DNA of 64,000 nt, from positions 2,170,001-2,234,000 of the forward strand of contig OY720098.1 in assembly GCA_963082875.1 (NCBI GenBank), in the 5' to 3' direction. This DNA comes from Corella eumyota. Taxonomy: Eukaryota > Chordata > Ascidiacea > Phlebobranchia > Corellidae. The position numbers and the translations under genes are program-made. Each line of letters opens with the position of its first letter. Positions within the stretch are counted from its first letter, which is position 1. Shown here piece after piece: positions 38,264-58,750 of this stretch. The notes beneath the pieces were generated by a model. It saw only the letters and a list, made by a program, of their open reading frames with translations. It was not told the origin of the DNA and searched no databases.

Positions 38264-40167
38264 ATGGAAAAACAGATTAGGGCCGAATTGGATTGTCCGA
38301 TTTGCTTGGAAACGTTTAAAAAACCGATAATAATTTTACCATGTGGACATAATTTATGCAAGATTTGTTTGGATCAATTACCGGGCGATGTTATTACTAA
38401 AAAAAGGTAAGGTTTGTATTTTTCTATAGGCAGGGCTAAGCATCACCAAAAAAGGTCCTGGGTTCGATTCCCCTTGTTTTCATGTTGTGATATTTTTAAA
38501 AATGATTTAATATTGACTTACCAATTAAAAAAACTAACTAGCAGGCAATTAAAAGACAATAAAACCTGTTCAAAAGTTATTAAATTGTTTAAAGCAATTC
38601 AAGATTAATTCTGCATAACAAAAGTTTCTTTTTTTGTATAATAGCTGTGCTTGTAAGTTTGACTTTCTGGCAATAAATAACTAATTACCTTAACTTAAAA
38701 TTTTATAAAACGTTTATCCTAAACTCTTCTTTTTTAGCTGCCCCAGTTGCCGAAAAACTTTTAAGACGGGAAACGAGGGACTCCCCCGAAATAGAACCTT
38801 GGAAAACGTCATTGATCAAATGGACCAATCAAAAGTAAGATAGCATAAAGTTATTTACATCTTTTATATTGTAGTAAAATTTAAAAAAGAGTTAATGTAC
38901 GTTACAGTATATTATAATGCTATTAGCCTATCTATTTGGTTAAGTAATGTTGGTCCCTTTTTCTTATACAATGGCGCTATAACATGGTAGCAGTGGGGAT
39001 TAAACCTAGGCTCTTATGTAGTGATGACCTAACCACTATGCTACAATAAAGTAGACCTACAGACTCAAAATATACAACATCAATAAATATATAAATATAA
39101 TTATGTTACAGTTAGATGACAACACAAAATCGGCCAATAAAGAAACTGCAAAAGTTGATCAAGCTCTCAAGAAACAACAAAAAAATCTTGAAGTTGAGCA
39201 ATCATTAGGTTGGTTTTCGATTAAAGTATATAAAACGTTTCTTATAAGCTAGTAAAAACTAATTTTATAAGCCTAAGATTACTTAAAAATACTTAAAAAT
39301 AAATCATTTTTAAATACGCGAAACACAAAAATTCGATTTCTAGAACTTGCTGAAACAGCTATGCAATCTAATAAATTTGCCGAGGCAAAATCAGTCCTTA
39401 GCAACGTAATGTACAAGGTCACTGATGTTGAAAAGCTCAAGGTCATGCTCAAAATGGCGGAATGTTCAATCAAATTGAACAAAATGGAAGAAACGAAAGA
39501 AATTTGCAGTGAGTTCGTTGCCATAGTTGCATCTATTCAACCAGATCCAAAAGATTGTTATTATCTGCTTGACCATATTAAGATTTTAGCTGAAAAGTTA
39601 GCTGTAAAAAGCGAAAATCGAACTGCTATAACCTTAATTAGATGCGGTGTTAACTTGTGTCAATGTATCACAGACACTAAGACTAAGAATAACCGTTTAT
39701 CTGTAATAGCTCACGCTTTACAAAGCGTTGCTAAGTCGATGGGAAAACCGAATGAGGCGGAGTTTAAAAAACACGGCATTCCGCTTCTTCACGAAATCCG
39801 CGGAATAATTCAAACCTCGTGTTCCAAAAATGTAAATACAATTATTGATGAAGCCTGGTGTTTAAAATACATTGGGTACTGCTATAACATAATTGGCGAC
39901 TATAGCAACTGTGTGTTAGTTAACAAAGAAGCGATATCGCTAGTCCCAAATAAGGATTTATTCTTATATCATGTAATTGGCGTTTGCTACCACGATTTGG
40001 GTGCTGCATATCAGAATTTAAATCTTTTTAACGAGGCTGAAAATTGTTTTCTTAAGAGCAATGAGATTTATTATAAAGCTACTGATTGGAAAAATGTAAC
40101 GCAGAAAAATAATTGCATTAAACTTACCTTGAAAAATTTAACAGAAGTTGTAGCAAAACAGGAATAA
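38264..40167 (+). CDS. RING-finger E3 ligase-like protein with TPR repeats
   Basis: Four exons: 38264-38406, 38738-38834, 39112-39208, 39344-40167; 386 residues. The N-terminal C3HC4 RING is complete: C11, C14, C27, H29, C32, C35, C49, C52 ([26 protein letters not shown]), like TRIM-type RINGs. A linker with a Gln/Lys-rich coiled-coil-like stretch follows ([17 protein letters not shown]). From about residue 115 comes a helical array with TPR character, clearest at [25 protein letters not shown] and [20 protein letters not shown]. Likely a ubiquitin ligase that recruits substrate through TPRs. There is no B-box or SPRY, so it is not a standard TRIM. Orthology unknown; possibly a tunicate-expanded family. 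Confidence 0.82.
38950..39047 (-). mobile_element. Degenerate SINE-A head
   Basis: Decayed minus-strand remnant (AGCAGTGGGGATTAAACCTA, ACCTAACCACTATGCTAC) in the intron before exon 3 of the RING-TPR gene. Confidence 0.6.
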
Positions 40168-41211
40168 AATATTTTAATATTTGAGTTGTAAAAATTAGTA
40201 AATAAATGCCAACCTGTTTATTTATGTCATATTAAGTAAATTGATTTAGTTTTTTTTGTAATTTAATTGTTTAATTGTATAATCTTATTAGATTTAATTA
40301 TGTTTTTTATTAGTTTTTGTAATGTATTCTTTTGACTTTATAAAATGGTATGATTAAGTATTTTTGGTTTAAAACATGAAACCAAAAATCAGTTTTAACT
40401 AACAAACACAATTTCAAACCAAGGTTTTTTAATTATTTAACATTAAAAATTAAATATTGTACTTTTATTTAAAATATAGTAAATATAAATACCAGCAAAA
40501 TTTTTAAACCAATCAAAAACAAAAAAGTGTAAATTTTTTAGCCAAATAATATTCTCAATCCAAAAAAATCCTGAAATTTATGCTTCTCAATTAAACATAC
40601 ATAACCCTTTGACACCCAATATAAAAACAGATAAAATAAATAAACAAGTATTACGTTAACTTGAAAATAAGGCATTGCACACAATGAATAAAATTGCTTA
40701 ATGTAAAAGCTAGTTGGCAATAAAAATATATTGGGTATTTTAAAAACACTACTTCTTTAATATTACACAAACTGGATCATTTATATTAATTTAAGCCCCC
40801 AAAAAATTACAGGGCAACAAATATTATTTTATTCCAGTTTAATGTTAAAAAATGTTAAAATTATGTTGGCTTAACACTACAACATCTCTTTATTACCCTA
40901 TTTAAACTTGGGTTTTAAGGTTAAGATCAAGATGCTATTAATATAATAAAAGTAGGGGATTTCATATGTACATTCCCTATAAAAACTATAAAAATAATAT
41001 ACCCTTTTTTGTGAAAAAAAATTTTTTCAAATAAAAAAGTAAAAATTTACAGCATTTTTCTTCAAATTTAACCATATATTTAAAATAATAAAACAATACC
41101 CCTTATTCAAACCTAGCAAACATAACATAACATTGTTATATTAGCACTTCAGTTAACCCAATATAAAATTAAATATATTTGAAAGTGTAACTTATGTTTA
41201 TACCTATATAA
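40168..41211. other. Convergent 3' regions of RING-TPR gene and FHIP2
   Basis: Non-coding, strongly AT-rich. AATAAA motifs at the RING-TPR stop and near 40200 are candidate plus-strand poly(A) signals. The 60-codon minus-strand frame at 40538-40720 has no support. Confidence 0.5.
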
Positions 41212-50853
<9,642 letters not shown>

Positions 50854-52141
50854 ATTCGATGATGTCTTTTTTTCTTTACTTAAACAGTTTTTACGATGTT
50901 TAAATTTTCAGCCGCTGCAGTTATTATTAGAACCTTCTGATTTTTTGTTAACTTGCATAAAATATCATAAACTGGACAAAAAATCTAATGTTTAAGGCAT
51001 ACACTAAAGCGTATTAGAATAGCCTTGTTTTTATCAATCAAAAAAATTCTGGGGGCAAAAAGTTTGCTACTTTTAGAAATGCCAACTCGCGAAAACTTAA
51101 CAAAAACTTTTGCGTAAAATAAAAAATTTGTAAACATCACAGGTGTTTACAATTTTATTTAAATCAAGTATATAATATTTTAAATTTTTAATTAAAAATT
51201 TGACTCACCTAATGATTAGCTTCTCCAGGTTATTTACCAATTACAAATATTTTATAAAGATTAAAAGTGTTTTTAATGTCAAAAAATTATCTAATACTTA
51301 AAAAAATACATTTTAAAATAATTACTCATAGGCGCTCTAAATAGTCCTAAATCAAATTGGGTGGGCAAAAGTTATGAAAAATGGTTTTAAAATTGTTTAA
51401 ATAAATAAAACTATTTGAATAACTAAAAAATATATTTTTACCCAAATATTGAAAAACAACCAGCAGTTAAATATAGTAGTCAGACTTTTAAACGCCTTAC
51501 ATTTGAACCCTTACAGCTAAAACCCCACAAATTTGTACCCCTTTATCTGAAACCCTTTATATTCAGTTTTTAATTCGAATTAAAGGTGCAAATTATTAAG
51601 TATATTTAGGTTTAAATATTTTTATGCCACCTCACCTTAATCTGTTTAAAAAGCTTCATATAAAAAACATTTATTTTTATTCCAAAAAAATAAATAAATT
51701 AGAAAAATTTATTTTAACGAGCTGGCTAAAAAAACTTTGAACTATTATTTATTACCACAAATATTGTTTTATTAAGGAAAACATTTAAAGAACCTTTGGG
51801 GTTACAGAAAAACAAGGCAGTCAGTGGTACAAAAACAATAAAAAATTGAAACTCAACGGGATATGAGATTTTTGAGATAATGTTTTACACAGTGAAAACT
51901 TTTATTTGCAGAACTTTTAAATTTAACTTCAAGCAACTTACAAATCTAAAAAAAAAAAAATATTATTTTTATTTAAAAATTTTTAAAATCATTTCCTGAA
52001 AAGGCTATAAACTAAACTGTCAATGGCTTCGATAAATTTGGTAAAAGGACATAAAATTATATAGATATTAGGCAAAAACAGATGCACTTTTACATTTATC
52101 CCCTTAACCAATTGCAATTACCAGCAGAATCCCCCATTAAA
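50854..52141. other. Intergenic, nothing recognised
   Basis: FHIP2 upstream region. Very AT-rich, no ORF or clear promoter element. Confidence 0.5.
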
Positions 52142-52301
52142 ACTGGCAGCGTGTGGTTGTGGTCAGAACAATTTCTACACTACATGAGGTCTTGGGTTTG
52201 ATCCTCAGTGATCTAATGCTGTAGCACCCTTGAGTAAGGCACTATAAATGGTATGAACTCCTGCTGAGCCAGTACTTAATCAGCAGCATAATTATCGGGC
52301 A
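52142..52301 (+). mobile_element. SINE-A, 3'-truncated
   Basis: Keeps the head (CTGGCAGCGTGTGGTTGTGG) but stops at ATCAGCAGCATAATTATCGG; the tail is missing, unlike the other truncated copies, so it was probably cut by deletion rather than during insertion. Confidence 0.88.
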
Positions 52302-52446
52302 AATATACAGACTCACTTTAACATTAAGGAAAAACACTGCCCCCAAACTTTTCTAGTTTAAACCCCAAGAAAACTCCCCCTCCATTCTTATAAGTAGAAG
52401 TTAAAAAAGTGAAATATAACTAAACTTGTATGTTCAAAATTTTGAG

Positions 52447-55400
52447 TTACCAGTAAATTTCTTCGTCTGAAGAGACATCCAGATTTGTCAACTTAAAACT
52501 TTCTTCTTCTTCATCATCCGATATGAAACCGTCTTCTTCTTTTATTTCCTCCACTGTAATGTCCATGTCGTTGTCATAGCAACTCATCTCCGCTTCTGAA
52601 AGATGGTGGTCGCCTTCGATGAATTTGGCAAACCTTAAATTTAAAAAAAAAATTTAATTTATGAAAAACTTTTTTTTTTCACATTTAATTTGCCTCACTT
52701 ACCTTTAAAAATATAACTTAGCCTTATAACAATGCAAATTTAACTAAGTATTTAAGTTTCAAGCCATATTTAAGTCATTGGTAAACTTTTAACTGGTCTT
52801 AAATTATTGTTTTTTTTTTTGTATATATCTTTATCCTCGATGTAGGAAAGTCGAATGCGCGACTTGAACATAGAGTAACATCAGTTACTCCGACCCAGTC
52901 TTGAGTTGCCTGTGACAGTTTGGGATATTATAGATTATAATTGCCCGATACTTATGTTGCTGATTAAGTGCTGGCTCAGCAGGAGTTCATAACGTTTATA
53001 GCGCATTACTCAAGGGCACTACAGCATGAGATCAGTGGGGATTGAACCCACGACCTCATGTGTGGAGAGCAAGTGTTCTTACCACTACACCACGCTGCCG
53101 GTTATTGTTATTAAACAGAAGTTTTGGGTAAACCTTTAAGATAAAACTTTAGTTTTAAATTTAGGGTTTTGTATGTTTATAAAACCACTAGAAAAACTCC
53201 TAACCAGTATAAGTTAAATATAATTAAACAAAAAATTGAGTTTTACTTTTTAGGTGTTTCAATTCGTAGCAAAGTTTTCCACGGTGAACATTTAGGACTC
53301 TGACAAAATTGTCGTAGTTCTTCCAAAGCTTTTTTAGTCTCAATCTCAGCTTCAATCCGATATTGATCTTCAGTTAACAATTTTCTGGGTTTTGGATCTC
53401 CATATTTTCCCAATAATTTGTTTCTTTAAAAAAAATCTATTTATACTGATATTTAGTAAACATAATTTACATATATATATATATATATACATATACCAGC
53501 AGCGTGGTGTAGTGGTAAGAACACTTGCTACACCACACATGAGGTCGTAGGTTTAATTCCCACTGATCTCATGCTGTAGCGCTCTTGAATAAGGCGCTAT
53601 AAACGGTATGAACTCCTGCTGAGCCAGCACTTAATCAGCAGCATAATTATCGAGCAATTTTAATCTATATAATATCCCAAACTGCCACAGGCAACTCGAG
53701 ACTGGGTCGGAATAACTGATGTTACTCTATGTTTAAGTGGCGCATTCGACTTTCTCACATCGAGGATAAAGATATATACATATATACATGTTGTAGTACT
53801 ATTTTATTAGCCGTTAAATTTTATTTATTAGTAAACAACAACATTACAACACTTAAAATGCAGCCAATAACCTGCATTATATGAGCGCTTTAATTATGCA
53901 TATTTACTACTTTTAAGTTAATTTAGTTATTTTTAATTCAATACATATACTAGTTGTTTATAATAAAATGTCTAAATTTAAAAAAATTTTTTTTTTTACT
54001 GATTAATTTTTCTTTTGTATACCAACATTTTAATATATTTTTAAACAAAACTTACATTAGCTTAAATCTTTTTAACGTTAAAATAATTTCCCCAAAATTT
54101 TCTTTAGTTTTTGAATTTGTTAGCAGTTGTTGAATAAATATTCCAAAAATAATTGTCAAAGAAAACTAGAAAAAGAAAACAACCAAAAAAGGTAAAAAAA
54201 ATCATATAATTTATAAACAAATACATACATCCAAGTGTTAAATGTAATTATGATAACACCTAATACCTTAGGCAGTTGTGTTCCATTATATATAAGTAAA
54301 ACAGATAGAACTTGAATTGACCATTGTATAATATTATTAGATCGGGGGTCAATAACTGGCCCATATCGGTATAAGAATATAAAACTTAAGAACCCTAAAA
54401 AAATTTTAGGAATTTTACGAAAAAAGTTTAATTTTCGAATAAAAACCCTTAACAAAAAAAACGTAATCTTATTTTTAAAAGTTTATATACAATATTTAAA
54501 ATAAAAAAAAAATATATCAGTTTGAGTTAAAAAAATATACACAACACATTACAACTTACCAAAAATAAGAATAAAATCAAATTTTTTTTCTAAAAAATGA
54601 AACACAAAAATTGCAAACCTGAAATAAGGATATATCCAGCAAGCAAATAATAATGTTCTGTTAACATCTCACTTAAATTGCCCCAAATTTTTGTTAAAAT
54701 CCATGCACAAATTGTCCAACCACCAAACAGTAAAGTATATGCTAATTTTTTCTGCATGAAAAAATAAAATAAGTTAATTTTTATAATATTAAGATTTTTC
54801 GCTATATATTTTTTTTGTATATATATAATTTATCCTCGATGTGGGAAAGTCAATGCGCGACTTAAACATAGAGTAACATTAGTTACTCCGACCCAGTCTT
54901 GAGTTGCCTGTGGCAGTTTGGGATATTACAAATTATAATTGCCCGATAATTATGCTGCTGATTAAGTGCTGGCGTGCATTACTCAAGGGCGCTACAGCAT
55001 GAGATCAGTGGGGATTGAACCCACAGCCTTATGTGTGGTGTAGCAAGTGTTCTTACCACTACACCACGCTGCCGGATATATTACCATAGAAATAGTTATT
55101 GCTTTAATTTAAATTTCAAATTTTGCAAAACAATAAGACAATGTTAAAATTTAAGACTATATTTAAATTCAATACTTCAACACAAAAAAAATAAATTTTT
55201 TTTATTACCAAAACGATAAATTATAAAAATATTATAAAATTAAAAACAGTTTTAACGAATTTTTAACTTCATAAATTACCTTCGGTAACATTCTACTTAA
55301 CATAAACACCAATAAAAGAATTGAAGCCAGAACACCAACACTAGTACCACTTGTATAATAAAAAGTTGAAGATTTGGATAATTTTTCAGCCATATAAAAT

Positions 55401-57444
55401 AAAAGAAGACCAGATATTAAGCAAAGGCAGCATGACAGGTCAAAAACTAAAAAAAAATTATATTTAAGTTAAAAATTGTATGTTATATCTTGAGTTCAAT
55501 TCTGACTTAACATCACAATTTTACTAAATATTTTTTTTTTTAAATACAAAATTACATAAAAAGCAGTATTTTATATTTTAACAAAATCCAAAAAAAAACG
55601 TAATTATAGTTGCAAAATTTAAAATAAGAGTTGTGACCATATTACGACAATTTTAATGCAAAGCATTTGTGGGCAAGCTACTTGTATATATTATGCAAAA
55701 ATTAAATTAACATTAAAAAAGTAAAGAAATAACATTCATTTTGTTATACTTATAATCCTGGTTTCAACTTGAAAATTTTGTCCGCTTAAACGTGGTTTAA
55801 TAAGAATATATAACTCCTTATAAGGTGATGAGCAATATCCTTTTACTTTTTCCGATCCATTGCCAGATTTTCCAGCAAACCAACGCGACATTTTCTGAAC
55901 AATTAAAATAATAAAAGGGTCCTACTAACTACCACACAGATCACACTGGACCACACAGGAGGTGACTATTTACCACACAGGACTACACAAGTTACGTTGA
56001 CTGTTTTTCCTGTCTTTTGCTAAAAATTAAGTACCATAACCTCCGCCATAACCCCTTTTCTGGGAAAACCCCCTAGTTGCCCTGATTACAAAAAATAGGC
56101 TACACTATTTCTGCGTTTTATTTTTTTCTGTGTGGTAAATGTATTGTCCCATATGGTCTGTGTAGCCCTGTGTGGTAAAAAGTAGAACTTCGATTAAAAT
56201 AGCTTTTTCTTTAACAAAAGAAGTTGTTAGCAAAAACTAAAGTTAATTACCTATTATAATAATAAACAGAAATAATAGACAAGTAAAATTAGCCAGACCC
56301 AAAGTAATTAAACCCTTCTAAAATTTCCTAAAAAAAAAATTTTAAAATCTTACTGATAAAGTATCAGATGCAGTTTGGTACCAATTCTCCTCATTTAAAC
56401 TAATGTCAGTATCAGCATAAATCATTTCAAAGTCTTCATCACTGGAATTTATTTTTACTTCCACACAACTTAACATCTTTAAAAAAATAACATAAGGATG
56501 GTATTAACACCGGCAGCGTGGTGCAGTGGTAAGAACTATTGCTACACCACACATGAGGTCGTCGGTTCAATCCTCACTGATATCATGCTGTAGCACCCTT
56601 GAGTAAGGCGCTATAAACAGTATGAACTCCTGCTGAGCCGGCACTTAATCAGCAGTATAATTACCGGGCAATTATAATCTATAATATCCTAAACTGCCAC
56701 AGGCAACTCGAGACTGGGTCGGAGTAACTGATGTTACTCTATGTTTAAGTTGCACATTTAAAATTTCCTACATCGAGGATAAAGATATATACAAAAAAAA
56801 AAAAAGATAGTCATAAATATTGAAAGCACTTGATCTTAAGTATATTTTTTATCGCATTATTTTTTACTTACAAACGCGATATTTTGTGAAGGATTAAGAT
56901 GAAATAGCAAACTTGAAGTAAGATCTGTTTGATAATTGTTGTTGTCACCCCATTCTAACTCGATTATATTTTCCATATGTTTGTGGTATTTACCTACAAT
57001 TTGATGCAAAATTCAAGTATATAAGATACAAGCTTAAAATAAAAAAACAAACAAATTTAAACTGATCAGCACAACATTTTTTGAATTGTGTAAAATAGAC
57101 AGTGTCGTGTATTGGCGCAATACTGAGGCCTTGTATATTTAAGCCAAATTTAGGTAAAACATGCCAACATAAATCATGTGTGCATTGACCGAAAAACGTG
57201 GTACGCCTGCATGCGCGGTCACGCATTTTCTACACTTGCATGCACAAGATCTCGTTGAAAACTGTCCTACTTTCCAGACTGGATGTTTAAGTTGTAAAGT
57301 CAACCTTCCCACATTCAGATATTAGGAAAAAATAAATATAGAAAAAAAGTTTCAAAAAATTAGTTAAAACTTACCACTTGATCCCAACACATTGTGACAA
57401 AGTAAAAAAGTAAATATTGTTCCAAGTATTAAACCCATTTGCAT
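52447..57444 (-). CDS. NEMP1: Nuclear envelope integral membrane protein (TMEM194 family)
   Basis: Inner-nuclear-membrane multi-pass protein that supports nuclear stiffness and fertility and binds Ran through its C-terminal tail. Ten exons, 453 residues (human NEMP1 444): 57444-57375, 56993-56872, 56476-56354, 55894-55750, 55446-55280, 54751-54619, 54394-54267, 54165-54056, 53423-53247, 52633-52447. N-terminal signal (MQMGLILGTIFTFLLCHNVL), a lumenal beta-rich part, then five hydrophobic segments between residues about 168 and 310 (including TSGTSVGVLASILLLVFMLS, TLLFGGWTICAWILTKIW, YRYGPVIDPRSNN). The nucleoplasmic tail carries PRKLLTEDQYRIEAEIETKK, ALEELRQFC and an acidic end DEEEESFKL. The initiator could be either of two close in-frame ATGs (57444 or 57438). 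Confidence 0.94.
52809..53101 (-). mobile_element. SINE-A, full length
   Basis: Minus-strand copy ending ACCACGCTGCCGG, in the last NEMP1 intron, sense. Confidence 0.94.
53497..53786 (+). mobile_element. SINE-A, full length
   Basis: CCAGCAGCGTGGTGTAGTGG start. It inserted next to a TATATA microsatellite (53467-53492), and its tail merges with ATATACATATATAC instead of a long poly(A). In NEMP1 intron 8, antisense. Confidence 0.93.
54809..55074 (-). mobile_element. SINE-A with internal deletion
   Basis: Minus-strand copy; AAGTGCTGGC is joined to GTGCATTACTCAAGG, losing about 30 bp. Head ACCACGCTGCCGG intact. In NEMP1 intron 5. Confidence 0.93.
55921..56196. mobile_element. Small inverted-repeat element (MITE M5)
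   Basis: ACTATTTACCACACAGGACT and CTACACA on the left are mirrored by TGTGTAGCCCTGTGTGGTAA and AAAGTAG on the right. Additional ACCACACAG copies lie at the left edge. About 275 bp, non-coding, in NEMP1 intron 3. Confidence 0.65.
56511..56806 (+). mobile_element. SINE-A, full length
   Basis: CCGGCAGCGTGGTGCAGTGG start, AAAGATATATAC plus A13. In NEMP1 intron 2, antisense. The long pure A-run suggests a fairly recent insertion. Confidence 0.94.
57095..57288. mobile_element. Decayed M3 MITE copy, followed by SINE-A tail scrap
   Basis: Shares with 28658-28904 the block ACGCCTGCATGCGCGGTCACGC-like interior and right end CCTACTTTCCAGACTGG. The left end is unclear. A SINE-A tail scrap (TAAAGTCAACCTTCCCACAT) follows to about 57330. 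In NEMP1 intron 1. Confidence 0.7.
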
Positions 57445-58750
57445 AATAACTTGGTTTGTGATCCAAGTTGGCTAAAAATCTTACAGAATATATATACAAT
57501 AAATAGAAAAATTGCTACATTTTAAATAACAAACTTCTTTAAAAAATAAATAAAAATGTTGCCTTTTTGTATTTAAAACGGCTTTTTCACATAGGAAACT
57601 ATCAGACATTAACTGATGATGGTTTTTAGAATTTAAATATTTAGAAAATAGTTAGGTTTTGCACTTTACGTAAACTTTAGAAATTTTTTGCCAATTTTAT
57701 AGAAAAATTTTCGTTACTGTAGTTTGGAATAAAAGAGTAATTATAATTTATAGACTATAACTTTAGTTGTTTGCCTTTTTAATCAACCTGAATTTTTAGT
57801 TTAAAAATATTATTAAAAAAATAAATAACCTGATTTCATATTGTTGTGAGTTTCGCGCAAGTTATTTATTTACAGAGTTGCCAAATTAAAAGAAATTAAT
57901 TACGTTTTTTCCAATTTTTTTAATTAACAAAAATATACCTATTACAAAATTTAAAAATTTTGACTTTAAAATAAATTAACTAAAACCTTAACTTTTAAAC
58001 TAAATGAAGTTTTTCGAAAAGCTAGAAACTACCGAAACGCTAGGAAGCTATTAATTATTTTTATATTTTTATAACATACTTACTAACAAAAACCAAAAAA
58101 GAAAATTAAAATTTTATAAATAATACATAAATTTAAAATAATCAACGTTTATTAAATGTTAAACTAAGTATGTAATCTGTTTAATATAAAATAAAAATTC
58201 AGCAGAAAGTGCAGAAAAATACAGTTTTTAGTTATGCAATATAAACAATACAAATTAATTTAAAAACACAGTTTTAAACATTATTATTAATCAAAAATCT
58301 CATGGCATTATAGAAAGTAAAATTACATTTTAAAATGTTTTTAATTTATAATAAAGTATTAGGAAAAAACAAAAATACCCTGGGTTCTAGTGCAAATTTC
58401 ATGCATTATATAAACAAGTTAAATTAACTAGTAACGCAAAAAAAACAACAAAAATAGTAAATTTTCTGATGTAGTGTAATAATGATTATAAAATGATTAA
58501 AAAAAATTATTGCAAAAACATTTAATAAAATTTTATTGTAAATAAAAAAAATTAATCAATAATAGGCTAAATATTAAGTTAATATTACAATTTTTGATTT
58601 AAAATAATGATTGGTTTAGTTTAAGTGTAAATATTAATATGTATGTTAAATAATAAAAGTCGTGAAAAAATAAAAACATGTTGTCTAGGTTGAATAAGGT
58701 ATATTATAACAATAAAGTTTGGTATACAGAATAAATTAAATAAAAAAATG
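57445..58750. other. Intergenic between NEMP1 and the TTL-family gene
   Basis: Extremely AT-rich, no ORF and no recognised repeat. It holds the NEMP1 promoter and the 3' UTR of the upstream minus-strand gene. Confidence 0.5.

Noticed and set aside
54156-54266. Continuation of the NEMP1 exon past 54267 in the same frame
   Set aside because: Splicing from AAG at 54267 to the exon starting at 54165 gives a better match to the family, and both splice sites are good.
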